64,000 bases of DNA from Synaphobranchus kaupii (Eukaryota; Chordata; Actinopteri; Anguilliformes; Synaphobranchidae): positions 80,620,541 to 80,684,540 of the forward strand of contig CM056376.1 in the NCBI GenBank assembly GCA_029718625.1, read 5' to 3'. The translations under genes were made by a program, and so were the position numbers. This document shows, one piece after another, positions 12,221-24,290 of this stretch; position 1 is the first letter of the stretch, and each line of letters starts with the position of its first letter. The notes under the pieces are model-generated. The model saw nothing but the letters and a program-made list of their open reading frames with translations, ran no database searches and was not told where the DNA came from.

Positions 12221-13532
12221 GCACGGGTTTTTTTTCTTTATCTGGTTTTTACGCTGCTTATTTTCTTTTTCCACTCACTCTTGCTTTCTTGGGCAGGTGG
12301 CTTTTGCTCTACTGCTGCGTAGGCAGACGAATCGGAACCTGAATTAGATTTTTGCTTCTTTTCTTGTCTAGCAGCTTCCCTTTTTGTTCTCTCGAAATGG
12401 GTCGCGTGGTCCACTACCTGGTTTAACCCGCCTGTCTGCCACGTTATTACATGTTGTTTTATCAGTTGGACAGACTTGGATGTAACCCGCTCATAAATGC
12501 ACTTTTTAGTTGTTGGGCATAAACTCCTACGTCATCTGGTTGAGGGTGGCGGTTCTAAACCGCTATTGGCATTGAACACTTTTTTTAACCTATTTAGGTA
12601 CTGCATAACCAATTCTTCTCTGTTTTGCTGGCAATCTGCTATTGCCGAGTAGTTACACCTTCCCCGATAGAATTGGGTTATCCTTCCTAATAGGGCATCA
12701 ACCGGTCCCCAATAGGCGTTTTGCGCTCTTAGTGCTGCTTCAGCTGGCATTGCTACCCATGGTCGCCACACACCATCATCCACAACTGCCCTCCAATCTC
12801 CCTCGATATTACACCACCCAGTTTTTAACACACACGTTTGGGGAGATTGAGATTCGCTCTGTTCCTTTTTGCGATCGGGCACTCTCGCGCCCAGTGACCT
12901 TTTTTGCCGCAGACAAAGCACAGGTTTTTTTCTTTATCTGGTTTTTTACGCTGCTTATTTTTCTTTTTCCACTCACTCTTGCTTTCTTGGGCAGGTGGCT
13001 TTTGCTCTACTGCTGCGTAGGCAGACGAATCGGAACCTGAATTAGATTTTTGCTTCTTTCTTGTCTAGCAGCTTCCCTTTTTGTTCTCTCGAAATGGGTC
13101 GCGTGGTCCACTACCTGGTTTAACCCGCCTGTCTGCCACGTTATTACATGTTGTTTTATCAGTTGTGACAGACTTGGATGTAACCCGCTCATAAATGCAC
13201 TTTTTAGTTGTTGGGCATAAACTCCTACGTCATCTGGTTGAGGTGGCGGTTCTAAACCGCTATTGGCATTGAACACTTTTTTTAACCTATTTAGGTACTG
13301 CATAACCAATTCTTCTCTGTTTTGCTGGCAATCTGCTATTGCCGAGTAGTTACACCTTCCCCGATAGAATTGGGTTATCCTTCCTAATAGGGCATCAACC
13401 GGTCCCCAATAGGCGTTTTGCGCTCTTAGTGCTGCTTCAGCTGGCATTGCTACCCATGGTCGCCACACACCATCATCCACAACTGCCCTCCAATCTCCCT
13501 CGATATTACACCACCCAGTTTTTAACACACAC
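12136..13532 (-). repeat. Tandem duplication (period 698 bp) inside retroviral gag
   Basis: Bases 12136-12833 are repeated at 12834-13532, nearly identical. Each unit encodes the end of capsid, the basic linker and one CCHC knuckle (C-x2-C-x4-H-x4-C, at 12182-12223 and 12879-12920). The copies differ by single-base changes in homopolymers, for example CTTTTC versus CTTTC, GCGATCC versus GCGATC and T-run lengths. Each copy is therefore frameshifted at a different place. This could be a real duplication in the provirus, or two haplotype or error-containing versions of one segment left side by side by the assembler. Confidence 0.93.
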
Positions 13533-14434
13533 CTGACACATCTCTCTATCTCCAACGAGTGTAGTCGGTAACTTGCAATTAGATCACGCATGTGTTGTAC
13601 GAATTCTCTCGGACCCTGATCAGGATGCGGGCAGTCAGCTGTTGCTGCCGCTAAGTCCGCATTTGTCCAGGGTCTGTAAACGTACATGGCCTGGTCATCG
13701 TTTTGCATCGTTTCCCCTTCGGCTTCCATAACTGGAGATCTTGGCTGCGTGGTATGTGTACTGCGGAGGTCATAATCAGATAATATGGGAGGCGGTTTCG
13801 CCGGTTTGGAATCTAGTCTGCGGGGTAGCAGTGAGCCCTTTTCTGGTTGTGGTGTTGAATCAACATCCCAATGGGTTGGTGGCTTATCAGCATCTTTTAG
13901 ATCTGGATATAGCCTGGTTTTAGGTACACCTCCGGCAGCGCCCTGCTCAGCACCGTAGGGTGGTGGCAGTTGGATTTCTTTTGGATGAGGTGGTTCTACC
14001 TGCTCAGCCACGAGGGGTTGTTCGTCCCCCGGTGCTGGTGGTCGAACTCCTCTGTGGCCAATTAATGTGTCATCCTCAGCTTTTAATAATACCTTCTCTA
14101 ATTTTTGCGCTTGCTTTTTAGATTTTTCTCTTTGCTGAGTCTTTTTATTCTCCAATGCCATCATGTGCCACACCTGTGCTTCGGCTAAGCCATATTTTCT
14201 TTGTTTCTTTTTATTGGCACCAGCTTTAATTTTAATTTTTTCCACTAGTTTTGTCGTACTTGCAACATTCAGTTTCCCATCAAAATCAAACTTCTTTTTC
14301 CATAAAGTTTCTGGCAACCCTGCCCCCTCCACCCGATTTTCTACCGCCGCTCCATTTACTGAGAAATACACTTCCTCTGTCTTTTTTTTACAACAATAAC
14401 AACAACAACCACCTTTACTGGCACACTTCCCCAT
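13007..14434 (-). pseudogene. gag: Retroviral Gag polyprotein, truncated by frameshift
   Basis: The open frame of 475 codons starts MGKCASKGG. Gly2 fits an N-myristoylation site for membrane targeting, next to a Cys-rich patch (residues 4-15). A basic, Lys-rich matrix region follows to about residue 120. The proline-rich domain has a PPPY late-budding motif at residues 157-160. The capsid part (about 235-440) includes a QQNREELVMQYLNRLKKVF segment like the major homology region. The frame ends early at 13007, before the nucleocapsid knuckle, because of a one-base deletion in the second unit of the 698-bp duplication. The start is supported by its position about 240 bases after the primer-binding site. 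Confidence 0.9.
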
Positions 14435-14677
14435 GCCATGATTACAGCTATATCATTTGCACTTCAATCAGCACGTGTCTATTTTTCAAAAGTTTTAACT
14501 CGGGAAAAATTGCGTCACTCACCCAGTCCGTTGAGGGATTAGATATGCCTGGCCTCGCTACTTATCCAAAGATCCTTCTCGATCCGGACCGAGGACTTTC
14601 AAAAACTGTTCCTAACAGCCCCGTGCACGGTTTCAGACGTCCTTACTCCCTCGCAGCGCCCAGGGTGAGATGTTGCG

Positions 14678-14696
14678 ATCCCGGAACGAGCCCCCA
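14678..14696 (-). other. Primer-binding site, proline tRNA-like
   Basis: The minus strand reads TGGGGGCTCGTTCCGGGAT, three bases after the 5' LTR. It matches the proline-tRNA site used by MLV-type viruses except for one extra T. Confidence 0.85.
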
Positions 14697-14699
14697 ATT

Positions 14700-15181
14700 T
14701 GTTGGGTAAATTCTGAGTTCAAGTCACTGTTGGTAAGAAATAACACTGTGCAGAATGAGATACAAATCGAGACAGCTGCAAAGATATAAAGTACAATTAC
14801 TTTATTATCAAAGAACCAAATGCATATGGGGTTCAGTGTCTCCCTGTCAGACAATGAACCAAGTTTTTTCAGTTTGCATAGTTTTTATTCATTTCATATC
14901 AACTGGGCAAATAGCTCTATTCTAGGAGTGGTCTCTGCGCCACTGCTCAATCACCAGTTTTGCATTCCGCCCACATTACCCCAATTTGTATCATTTTGTT
15001 TCACACAGTTCGCACAAGAAATTTGTATCAAATGCACAACAGTATCAGCTCATAGCACATTCTGTAGTTAGGGCAGTTCCGCTTATTTTCTAAGCAAAGC
15101 ACATTAGTATTCATCATAACATTTTGCAATACAATGGGTACACAATGTTCTAAAAACTAATTTAAACAAATTTCTCTATCA
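14700..15181 (-). repeat. Retrovirus 5' LTR
   Basis: 482 bp, TG...CA on the minus strand, same length as the 3' LTR. It drives transcription toward lower coordinates and is followed by the primer-binding site. Confidence 0.95.
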
Positions 15182-15243
15182 ATGCTCACTCGGGACCTTT
15201 TTAAGGGCGAGAAATATACAAATAGATATTCGAGTATGCGTAT

Positions 15244-18210
15244 GAGTTATTTGAAAAAACTAAAGCAACTGCAATTAAACCAGTCTTTCAAAAAAAGCCT
15301 TTTACGTGCCAATCGTTAAATAATGTGTCATATCGAGAGAGAGAGAGAGAGAGAGAGCAAACTATCATTTGCAGCAACTGGGGAGAGCAATGAGGGTGAC
15401 TGAAGCCAGAATTTGCCAAAATTTACATCATATTTTACGTGAGCGTTGTACAGCTGGATTATAGCAGAAAACCAGTTAAAACTAACAGCTTCAGTTTGAA
15501 GTGGAAACTGCCATTTCATGACTCAACAGACTGAAACTGGAACCTGCTCTTTATATTGCTCATATAATTCCATTAATTCACAGCAAGCAATAAAAATGAG
15601 AAAATGTTGTTAAAAAGAGATTTATTCCCCTTTGCAGTGGATTTGTAAAAACTTGTAATTTAATTTCAATTACCTCAAATAGTAGTCCTTGGGAGCCATC
15701 CTGAATCCATGTATGTTCTCTCCAAATACCCCTATTTCAGCATGGAAATACAATATGTACACCAAGTATTAATAGTAATACAGTATTAACCAAGATACAT
15801 TATTATGTGCAAATGTATTCATATTACATTTATGATAAATTGCATTCAGCAATGAAACTTGTGAAATAAATGTTAAACTTTGTAAACATATAAAATGTGA
15901 CCGATAGAATGATAGATGATAAAGCTGGTTACATTCAGAAGCTCCGTATAACATGTCACAAAGGCTCATTTGACAGCCGTGGACCACTGCATTCATGGAC
16001 TCCTAATTTATTATGGCTTTGTATAAAAAATGGCAAGTCTTGGTACATTTTCCCTAAATAGTGGCACATAGTAGAGGGTCGTGTTCTTTTAAGGATTTAC
16101 TTAAGAAAGCACTTCTACCAAATCTCAGAAATATATATTTTTCTGCTTCACAACATTCAGGTTGTCCCTTGAAAAAACATATTTTCTCTACTTCAGATGT
16201 CTATTTGGAATTTGTATGTAATGTGTCCTGCAGGTTGTCCAAAATAGAGTAACCTAGTTAATTACTTCAGAAAAACCTCGTTTTCCTTTACCTTGGCTGA
16301 AATTTATAAAGAAACAGCACATCAATTTCTACTATTTTTTTTATTTTTATTAGTGTCAATGCAAAATATTTCTAAGCAGCATCTGGTGCTGAAACAACAG
16401 AACGTATGATTGGAAAATTAACCTCTGATTATAATCCATGTCCATACATTTTATTTAATTCATAAAGGTACTCATACCAGAATCATACCCCCACCCCCCT
16501 ATATACACATGAATCATCCTCCACACAGCTGCATCAGTCTAGGGGATTTTGGGTAGTGAAACTGAGAGTCAGATTAGTCATATTTGCATAGGCAGGATGG
16601 CGTGGTGCTGCTGCACCCAGAATAGAGCAACCCTGTTGCTAGATTTTCACCCATCCCCAGGGGGTTAGAACACGCTGGGGCTGGGAGAGAACTGTACACC
16701 ATGAAGCTGCAGTTAATACAGTAATGCACTGCAAAATCCTCAGTCCCAAATAAACTCTCTACAGAGTTTATACGAGTCTGACAGGTAATTGGTAATACAT
16801 CTAATACGTCTGACAGGTAATACATCTGTATGCTGATGATACTATCATATACTCAGTTGGCCCTTCACTCCACTCTGCAGCGTCCACTCTTCAACAAAGC
16901 CTCACCTCTATTCAGCAGTCTTTCCTCAATCTCCACCTGCTTCTCAACTCCAAAAAGACCAAATGTATACTGTTTGACCGGAAAAATCTCAACATCACCA
17001 GCCTCCCCAATATTTCCAGTGCTAATGACTCGGCACTGGAGTTTGTCAGCTCCTATAAATATCTTGGCCTCTGGTTGGACTCATCTCTCTCATTTAACAC
17101 ACACATCAATAACTTTCTGGCTAAACTCAAAGCTAGACTTGGTTTCCTGTATCGAAATAAGGCTTCCTTCACGCACTCCGTCAAATACACCTCGTGAAAA
17201 TGACCATCCTCTTGGGCTCTCATTGCAAAAGCCTCATGTGAGCTGTTAAATCAAGCGTTTTACCTTTTATATTTCATATCACTCGAAGGTCTTGAGTGGG
17301 GCTCAAGCATAGCAATTTAAATCAGACCGTTGGAGTTTAGATCCATTACGATTCTGGCAGTTTGTGCAAAATCTACAGGGAATACTATCACTACTGTGAG
17401 AGCCATAATTCAGAACAACAAAAGAAGAAAACTGTCTAGGTTACATTGTCATTCATGCACATATTTTTCCTAAGTCTCTGACTGAGCATACACTAATGCC
17501 TTTAGTCTGTATTCCATATTCAGCTATGTGCAGGGTACCGTAATGTTTGTGCCACTGGGCGTCTGTGCCCTGTTCTCTTCGCCTGCTGGAAGTAATCTGT
17601 GAAAGTACAGCTGCATTTAGTGTCTCTTGAGAATTGAGTGCTGCTACACTCCTGGGTCACTGTTCTCCACTGGAGGATGTGCCAATAGTATCTGTCCTGA
17701 GTCCTAACCACATACTACAGACAACTGCTGAAGTACGGACTGTTCCCCAGCATTAAATATACTCACATATAAAATATACTCATCTTATATAACACGGACG
17801 TCTGTAGCTGGACGGTAGTGATGCATTGTACCTGCAGGTGTTTGCATGTGTAATGGTCAGGGGTTTTTAAAAAAAATAATTTTTCAGGGTTATTGTTTTT
17901 TTCACATGGAATAGGAAATACCACCCAATTCACGTGCCAACTTTTTATTGCCCAATAAATAGCATGTGATTTTAATGGTGTTAAAACATATTGGCATGTA
18001 CAATGCAGAGAGTAAAATATGTTTGTCATTGTGTGAAATGGCAGCTGGAGAAAGTAGGAGTCTCTGAAGAATTGTTTGCAAGGTCATAAAGTGTTAGAAT
18101 ATAATTTTACTATAGAAATAAACTCACTACATGGTTATTCATCTTTATATACCTCACAGAGTAAACTGAGCATACGAATGCTTTAACAACAAACCTTCTC
18201 AAATTTTTAA
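15244..18210. repeat. Segmental duplication, copy 1 (partner 27138-29615)
   Basis: It is closely similar, in direct orientation, to 27138-29615. An AG microsatellite lies at 15336-15357 (longer in copy 2). The match is interrupted between about 16759 and 17212, where copy 1 has LINE reverse-transcriptase sequence and copy 2 has about 65 unrelated bases. I see no intact gene. Short frames such as 17520-17711 (minus) are shared with copy 2 but not recognised. Confidence 0.9.
16826..17197 (+). pseudogene. LINE reverse-transcriptase fragment (CR1/L2/Rex type)
   Basis: An open stretch reading LYADDTIIYSVG at its start holds the YADD catalytic box. It continues with a KTKCILF-like and a YKYLGLWLD-like segment, the order seen after the palm of CR1/L2/Rex-type RTs. 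It ends at TGA 17195-17197. Only about 124 codons are present; it is a truncated insert found in copy 1 of the duplication only. Confidence 0.8.
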
Positions 18211-18496
18211 ATATCAACTTCATTCCCACTCTTTTCTTACCCGGGAAGATGTGATTCTACCAGACGTGATTTCAACAAAAACAAAAAACAACAACAGTGT
18301 TTGATGATTCATGTGATTCACATATAGTTGTTTATTGTTTTCATTTATATTTGTAATCAACCAATCAAAACCACACATATCCAGCAGAGCACTAAACAGG
18401 CTGCAGTGATAACCTAAAGACAACAAGCAAAGCCTACTTCATTGTAATCAATCACTAAAATGGAGAAAAGCTGCATATAGAACAGTTATAAAAACG

Positions 18497-18709
18497 TCAA
18501 TCAGTGAGGGTCAATGTGCTGCTCCAGCTGTACAGGCCTTCTTTATTCATGACCCCTCTGCTGGCCGCAGACCTCTTGCTCTCCCCGTCCACCTTCCAGC
18601 GCAGCTGAAGGGAAGCCTCTATTGGCTAGGCAAGTCAGCGTCGCCGTCCTCTTGCTGCTCAGCTCCGCTTCCGAGGGGAACAGGACGGTGAGGGCCGGGC
18701 GGGTGTTAC
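18497..18709 (-). pseudogene. Immunoglobulin light-chain constant exon, frameshifted and truncated
   Basis: On the minus strand a splice acceptor (TACCTCCCAG) is followed by an exon in phase 1 reading NTRPALTVLFPSEAELSSK, then TATLTCLANRGFPS, which holds the first domain cysteine. After a one-base shift comes RWKVDGESK with the invariant Trp, and then GLYSWSSTLTLTD followed by a stop at 18499-18497. This is the N-terminal two-thirds of a fish light-chain C domain. The second intradomain cysteine and the C-terminal cysteine are absent. A functional exon would be about 320 nt; this is 213. It lies in the same orientation as V1 (24.4 kb), downstream of it, as expected for a V-J-C cluster. I found no J segment between them. 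Confidence 0.8.
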
Positions 18710-18730
18710 CTGGGAGGTACAGGAAGGGCC

Positions 18731-19689
18731 AGGTCAGGGAGATGGAAAGAAACGTACAAGACAGAAGCTCCTCTCAGCACCCCTTTACAGCAGATCAAAG
18801 GAGACTGGTTATTGTAGTTTAGAATTTAAACAAGCATAGGAATTACTGGATAAAATATGAGCAAAAACAAGATCTTAATGCAGGAATGTACAGAAAAATG
18901 TACAGTATATAGGATTATCTGTGTTTATTAAGTTGTCAGGAACAAGTAGCCTATTTCTTCAATTTACAGCAACTTTCATAATTTATTTTGTTTCGAATGT
19001 GAACAATACCTTTCAAATAAATTTAAAATACTGTTTTAATTATTTCAGCCAATCCACCTTTTTTAATTCCAATGGAATTAAATTGGCACTATGTAGGCTA
19101 TGAACGTTATTTTGGTTAAAGAAAAAAATAACGTTATGTAATCTTAATTTTAAACTAATCTTAAATTGACTTTGTATGTAGACTAATTACTGGACACGCT
19201 TGAAATAAATTGATTAAGAGGAAACCAAGACGTGCAACGATGCCTGGTCGCACGACGTGTCCCTCTGGCTATACTGTATTTATTTACAAATATATACGGT
19301 AAACTATTTAATAATTTTGATGTAGGTTAAACATAGTAATAGGCGTTTACGGCACGCGAATCGCTTTAAATTTGAGCGATTTGAATACGAATTCTTATCG
19401 ATATTTTTCACAACAATAATCAATAAAGCCTATAGTGTCCAACGTAGCCTATTTAAATATATAGCGTACTTCAGGTAGCATTTTTGACTGATCCAAATGT
19501 ATTCCTCGGAAGAGAAGATCAACAAATAATAAACGAAATAGTACATTTGAAGGCAAGACACTTACTTCCAAGTTGGCTTAATGTTTCCATTTAGCCTACA
19601 TTTCCTATAGTCTGCTACTAACGGCAAGCAGTGACTGAGGTCTTTGTGATATTTCAGACCCCTCTCAAAGGGAGATAGAGCCTGTAGAG
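18731..19689. other. Intergenic, nothing recognised
   Basis: AT-rich sequence upstream (minus sense) of the constant exon. I looked for a J segment with a 23-bp-spacer signal and saw none. Confidence 0.5.
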
Positions 19690-21349
19690 TAGAGGTGGGC
19701 AACGAGGGCCGTATCCGTTTCTGGTTTTCATGCCAACTTCTGGCCTTAATGACCTAATTAGCCCTAATATTTACGCCGTCTGACATTTTAGCTACAATTC
19801 TTAAAGTGATACTGCAGTCAAAAAACGACTTTTCCCGTTGAAAACCGATGTTTTGAGTTAGATTATAATCATACAGAACTGTCTATGTCCGAAAATCTCA
19901 TGTTTAGTCAAAATAGTTTTATATGAGTTTTTGTGTAGGTTTACCAATACGCTGGTTTCCAGGGATTCGTGACGTCACGAGATCCTTAACATAAAAATGG
20001 GTGGAGTTGAGGTGGTCCTAGGGGTGGTCTCGGCTGGGCACGTGGTATAAAAGCAGAGACCAACGTTTTTTTTTTCCTCTTTGAGACTGAGACCCTTGTA
20101 CTGCTAACTAGCTAGTTCAAGTTCAAATGCGAATTGCTTTGTATTACTGCTAACGGTAATATTACGACTTATATCGAGCTACTAAGGCTACGTTCACACT
20201 GCAGGCCTTAGTGCTCAATTCCGATTTATTGCTCAGATCCGATTTTTTTTGTTTGGCTGTTCACATTCATTTTTTTATGTGGCCCATATCTGATTCCAGT
20301 GTGAACCGATTGCTCTCCTCAAATGACCCGTGCAAATTAACAAAAACAAAAGACATAGCGCCTATTACACAGCCTGCAGAAATAAACAACAACAAAAAAG
20401 AAGTCATCAAAGTCACAGCTTCTGCGTTAATTTTAAAGTTGATGTGCAGTGGAGCTAATGATAAGGGTGAGGAGATGGGGAAAAAAGGCAAGATTTTTAC
20501 CAGCTTTTTGTGCTGCCATGGCTGCTACTTCTGAGCAGAGGGACTCGTGAATGCGAGATCGGAGGCAGGAATGGGGGGACCGTGACATGGGCGGTTTCAG
20601 TGAAACTCAAGCAAGGCATGAAATTAACCTCGCCCACTCACCTGGGCGAGTGATTCTGAGGACGGGCGAGTTAAGAAAATGGAGCGCTCGGCCGTTTGGC
20701 TAGTGAGACCAGTCGATATAACATTTATAAGACGGATAGTTCCGGGATGCAGATTAGTCAATACAGCGTTCCAGCCATGTTAAAATACACAATATAAAAA
20801 AGCTATCACACGACACATCTGTTCAACTTCATGTGTAACGTATAGCCTAACATCACTGCGCACCCTTAGATTAAACTATTGACACATTATTGGACCGACA
20901 ACCATAACGTTCGGTAAGCAGCTACATGACAAAACCGTGAATAATGAATACCATTTTCTTGTGTGTTTAGTTGTGAGGAGAGAGCAGGAAGGGGGCTGAG
21001 TTCAGTGGGCCTGAGTCAGTTCACCAAGACACACCCTTTCACTCCTTGACCATATGAATATTCATAATATGACTACGTGGCACCATCGTCATATGACCAC
21101 ACCTACTCACGAGTTCCAGTTCAAATTGAAGCTGTAAAAAAGGCCTTAGAGAAGGCTCTGCAGTATCTCTTTAATAAGCGCATGAATGACAGCCGAAGAC
21201 TTCTTGTGTCCCTATGTGAAACATTTTAATGTGATCTAATCTACCAGTGTTGGTGTAAACAGCCAATTAGCTCATTTAGCTGGGGTAATTGGTCGGAACA
21301 AAAACCAGCATACACACCGGTCCTCCAGGACTGGAATTGCCCACCCCTG
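19690..21349. mobile_element. Non-autonomous hAT-type transposon
   Basis: It is flanked by an 8-bp target duplication CTGTAGAG (19682-19689 and 21350-21357). Terminal inverted repeats are TAGAGGTGGGCAA on the left and CAGGGGTGGGCAA on the right (reverse complement), 11 of 13 matching. Length 1660 bp with no transposase frame. The interior contains other dispersed-repeat pieces (for example GGCTACGTTCACACTGCAGG at 20187) and a CRE-like TGACGTCA near 19970. Confidence 0.8.
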
Positions 21350-24290
21350 CTGTAGAGTGTCTGAGTTCTGATTGATTTAAGGATATATCTGCAGTGACCG
21401 CAAGTCTCATGCATCATCTATTAAGAATCAATTTCAAACTCACAGGCTAACCTCAAAAAACTGTCCCCCAAGTCAGATCAAATCCATTGTTTTGGCAATT
21501 CTGCAGCATTGGTAGGATCTTTAGCTGCTTTTTAAATCTGTCTTTTTTGATAGTGTTACGCAGGATTTTTACATTTACTGTTTCAAACAAAACTGAGTAC
21601 ATTGTTGAATAACTGAAGCACTGAGTGGTGAGTGTTCTACTCCTGTGTACCTCCTCCCAGTGTGGAAATAGCAACCTACCAATATCCCTACCGCCAATGT
21701 ACACGGAATTTGTACTCAATTTGCGCTTCACATTTCCAAGAGGCTGAGGGACCCCCAATGCCTTTTCAGGATTTTGCAGTATAATCTTGGCAAAACAAGT
21801 AATGTAATCTTCCATTAGCTTTCAGCTGCTAAGTGACTGATCAGATTCTGCTAATCCCAATGTTGGGAGTCGTCGATTTGGTTCATAGTGTATGGAACAG
21901 GCAGACGAAGCAGGTATTCAAACAGACAGTTTGATGAAATCTGAGCTGTGAACATTAGACAGAGCTGGGAAGAACATCTGGGTCTTATTTTGCAAGCATT
22001 ATTGGCTTCATTGAACTCTTGAACTTATGTTTTTACATCTAGTGAAGTTTTAGAGTTATGTGTTATACTAACATGCTTCCATCGGAACATTATATTTTCA
22101 TAGATCTATAAGTTCAAATATATTCATCTGAACATAATTCAACATCTGAATTTTCATCAATTTCTTTCACTGCAATTTTGCTCTCTCTGAGATTCACATT
22201 ATATTGTAATGGTTAAATGTAGACTGTGTCACATGCATAATTAGTAATAGGATCACCCGGGATGATACATCCCTGCCACAGACTGCCTCCTCTGGTCAAA
22301 TACACACCTGCACTCTGCTTATACAAGCTACTCATGTAGTGTCCCCATTACCCTCCACTGTGGGAGGAAATAGGGGCGAAATTAAAAAATATATATATAT
22401 TTGTAAATCCCGCGCAGCTAGACCAATGAGGGAATAGCCCGGAGCGAAGGTTTAAGCGTGATATTTTCCGCTGTTGCTGTGGGAAAAGGTAAGAGAGTTG
22501 AAATGTTACTGTTATTACAACCGGATGAGACTGCTTCTTTAAATTTGCGGGATCAGCTAGTAATTGACCACGTGTCAGAGACAATAGTACCACTTTGCCT
22601 CCCGCTCTAGTCTGGTCTGCAGGCTGACTCCAGCTTACCCAAAAAGGCAGCCTGTGTATATTATATTAATGGTCAGCCACCAACGCTGATTCCATACTCG
22701 TATAAATCTGACTCCAATTTAATTATTAATATATAATTTCAATGTAGAATTTATAATTGATTTGTTAAAGTACTCTCGTACTCTTGAGCCTGTTCTCTGA
22801 ACTGGATGCGCCGGTTCCACCGGGTGCTACATACGGCCGTTTATGTACACCACTCACGGCTGACTAGATGTCTCCATTTATCTCAGAGGTTGCGGAGGAG
22901 GCCACTTCATAAGGTATAGCCTATCCTAAAGGCTCAGGGACCCGAGAAGATAATATTGGCAACGCCCGTTCTCAACATGTATAAAAGGCATGCGGAGATG
23001 ACCTAACTTAAGACAGAGTTCTACGGGTGCAATACTCCGTGATACATTAAGCTTAACTAGTCAATCTCCCTAGATCAGCAGAGGGGGAAAACCAGACTGA
23101 GGAAATCAATCAACTCATTACCGTGTTAACAGAGATAGAATGTCTTTTTCAGAGAAACCACACAAATCAAGTTTAACAGTTTACCAGGTAGGTTCTTTAC
23201 TTTAAAATAATCAAATCATAATTACAAATTACAACACAACATATTAAAAATAGAGTATAGAAAAATACTAAATCATACCTGGCAATTCACTACACACAAT
23301 ACACAAAGTGAGATGTGCGGGAGAGTCTGGCTACAGCTTCCCCGAGTTCTTTGTTTCCTATGCTTATAAGCCCAAATTCTGTGTTTGATCTGGCTGTGGA
23401 TGATCGTAAAACCATAAACTGACCAAAAGGCTAATATTGCACTTTTCGTCCCTCCTTCAAGGGGGGTTTGGCAGAAAGAGTTTCCTGTGGTATAATTCCA
23501 CAGCGGCAGTTTACTCCTGAGTTATGAAATATATATTTCCTCCATGTTGACCATGTAGGAAATATAGGCCATTGCACCACACACACCAAGACCATCAAAA
23601 CAATATCAAACATGAATAGGTCTACGTTCGTGTTGTCATGAGAATCCCATCTCTGCATAGTTTTCAAATGTGATTAATATTAATGCCACAAACAGTCCCA
23701 GGATTCCTGTTGAGAACATTACATTATACCCTAGTTTCCCCTGTTCAGTCAGGTACATTAACTGTGTGTATTTATTCATGTAACACTGAGAAACTGAACA
23801 ATATATATTTGTTCCTCTGGAAAAAGAGTGTACAATGTATGTTCCAGTGTCAGGACTATTTCCAGTATATACTGTACAATGTAGCATAAATATTCATCAC
23901 ATTTTAAGGTTTTTATGCTTTAGGAAAACCAACGCAGTCTGTACTGTTATACCATGCTGTGATTTGAATGAAATGGATGTGGCCTGCCTCAGTGACGTCA
24001 GGCGGGGGCAGTCTTGCATTGTCCGTGCGCGGGAGTTTCAAACAGATCAGAGTCTCTCCCAGGATCATAAAATCCTAGGACATTCTCAGACACCGTAAAC
24101 CTTAGGCCAGATGGTCTCAGCAAACATCCTGGCACCAGAAGCATGACCTGATTGCCACTTCCCGGTATTGTGTTCTCTTTGGGTGCTCTGGGGTGTCGAA
24201 TCCTGTCTTACATATTTTACAAAACTGATTTTGTACATAGGGATGAAAAAACACTTAAAACAAACTCAGTAAAACATTTTGTACCTCAGT
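21350..24290. other. Intergenic between hAT element and V1
   Basis: No gene recognised. About 22790-23660 has a different texture, with CCGG-containing stretches and a TATAAAAGG box at 22979-22987. It could be an old LTR, but I could not find matching ends. A perfect CRE palindrome TGACGTCA is at 23993-24000. No J or C exon was seen. Confidence 0.5.

Larger units (their letters stand above)
5841..15181 (-). mobile_element. Endogenous retrovirus, class I (gamma/epsilon-like), full length but defective
   Basis: This is a 9341-bp provirus on the minus strand with two 482-bp LTRs beginning TG and ending CA. It has a 4-bp target duplication ATGC (5837-5840 and 15182-15185), a proline-tRNA-like primer-binding site beside the 5' LTR and a polypurine tract beside the 3' LTR. 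The gene order is gag, pro, pol (RT, RNase H, integrase), env. The MLV-like features are the tRNA-Pro site, the 4-bp duplication, a single CCHC knuckle, a GPY-type integrase tail and a CX6CC transmembrane envelope. By eye the two LTRs differ at 4 positions (about 99 percent identical), which suggests a recent insertion. Even so, every gene carries frameshifts, several at homopolymers. No functional product is expected as sequenced. Confidence 0.95.

Noticed and set aside
15336..15357. CRISPR-like or regulatory array in the AG runs
   Set aside because: Simple dinucleotide microsatellite with no spacers; no CRISPR array exists in the window.
21453..21815. 120-codon minus-strand frame ending in a J-like FDLTWGT
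   Set aside because: No recombination heptamer or nonamer and no FGxGT motif; not a J segment, and no protein family recognised.
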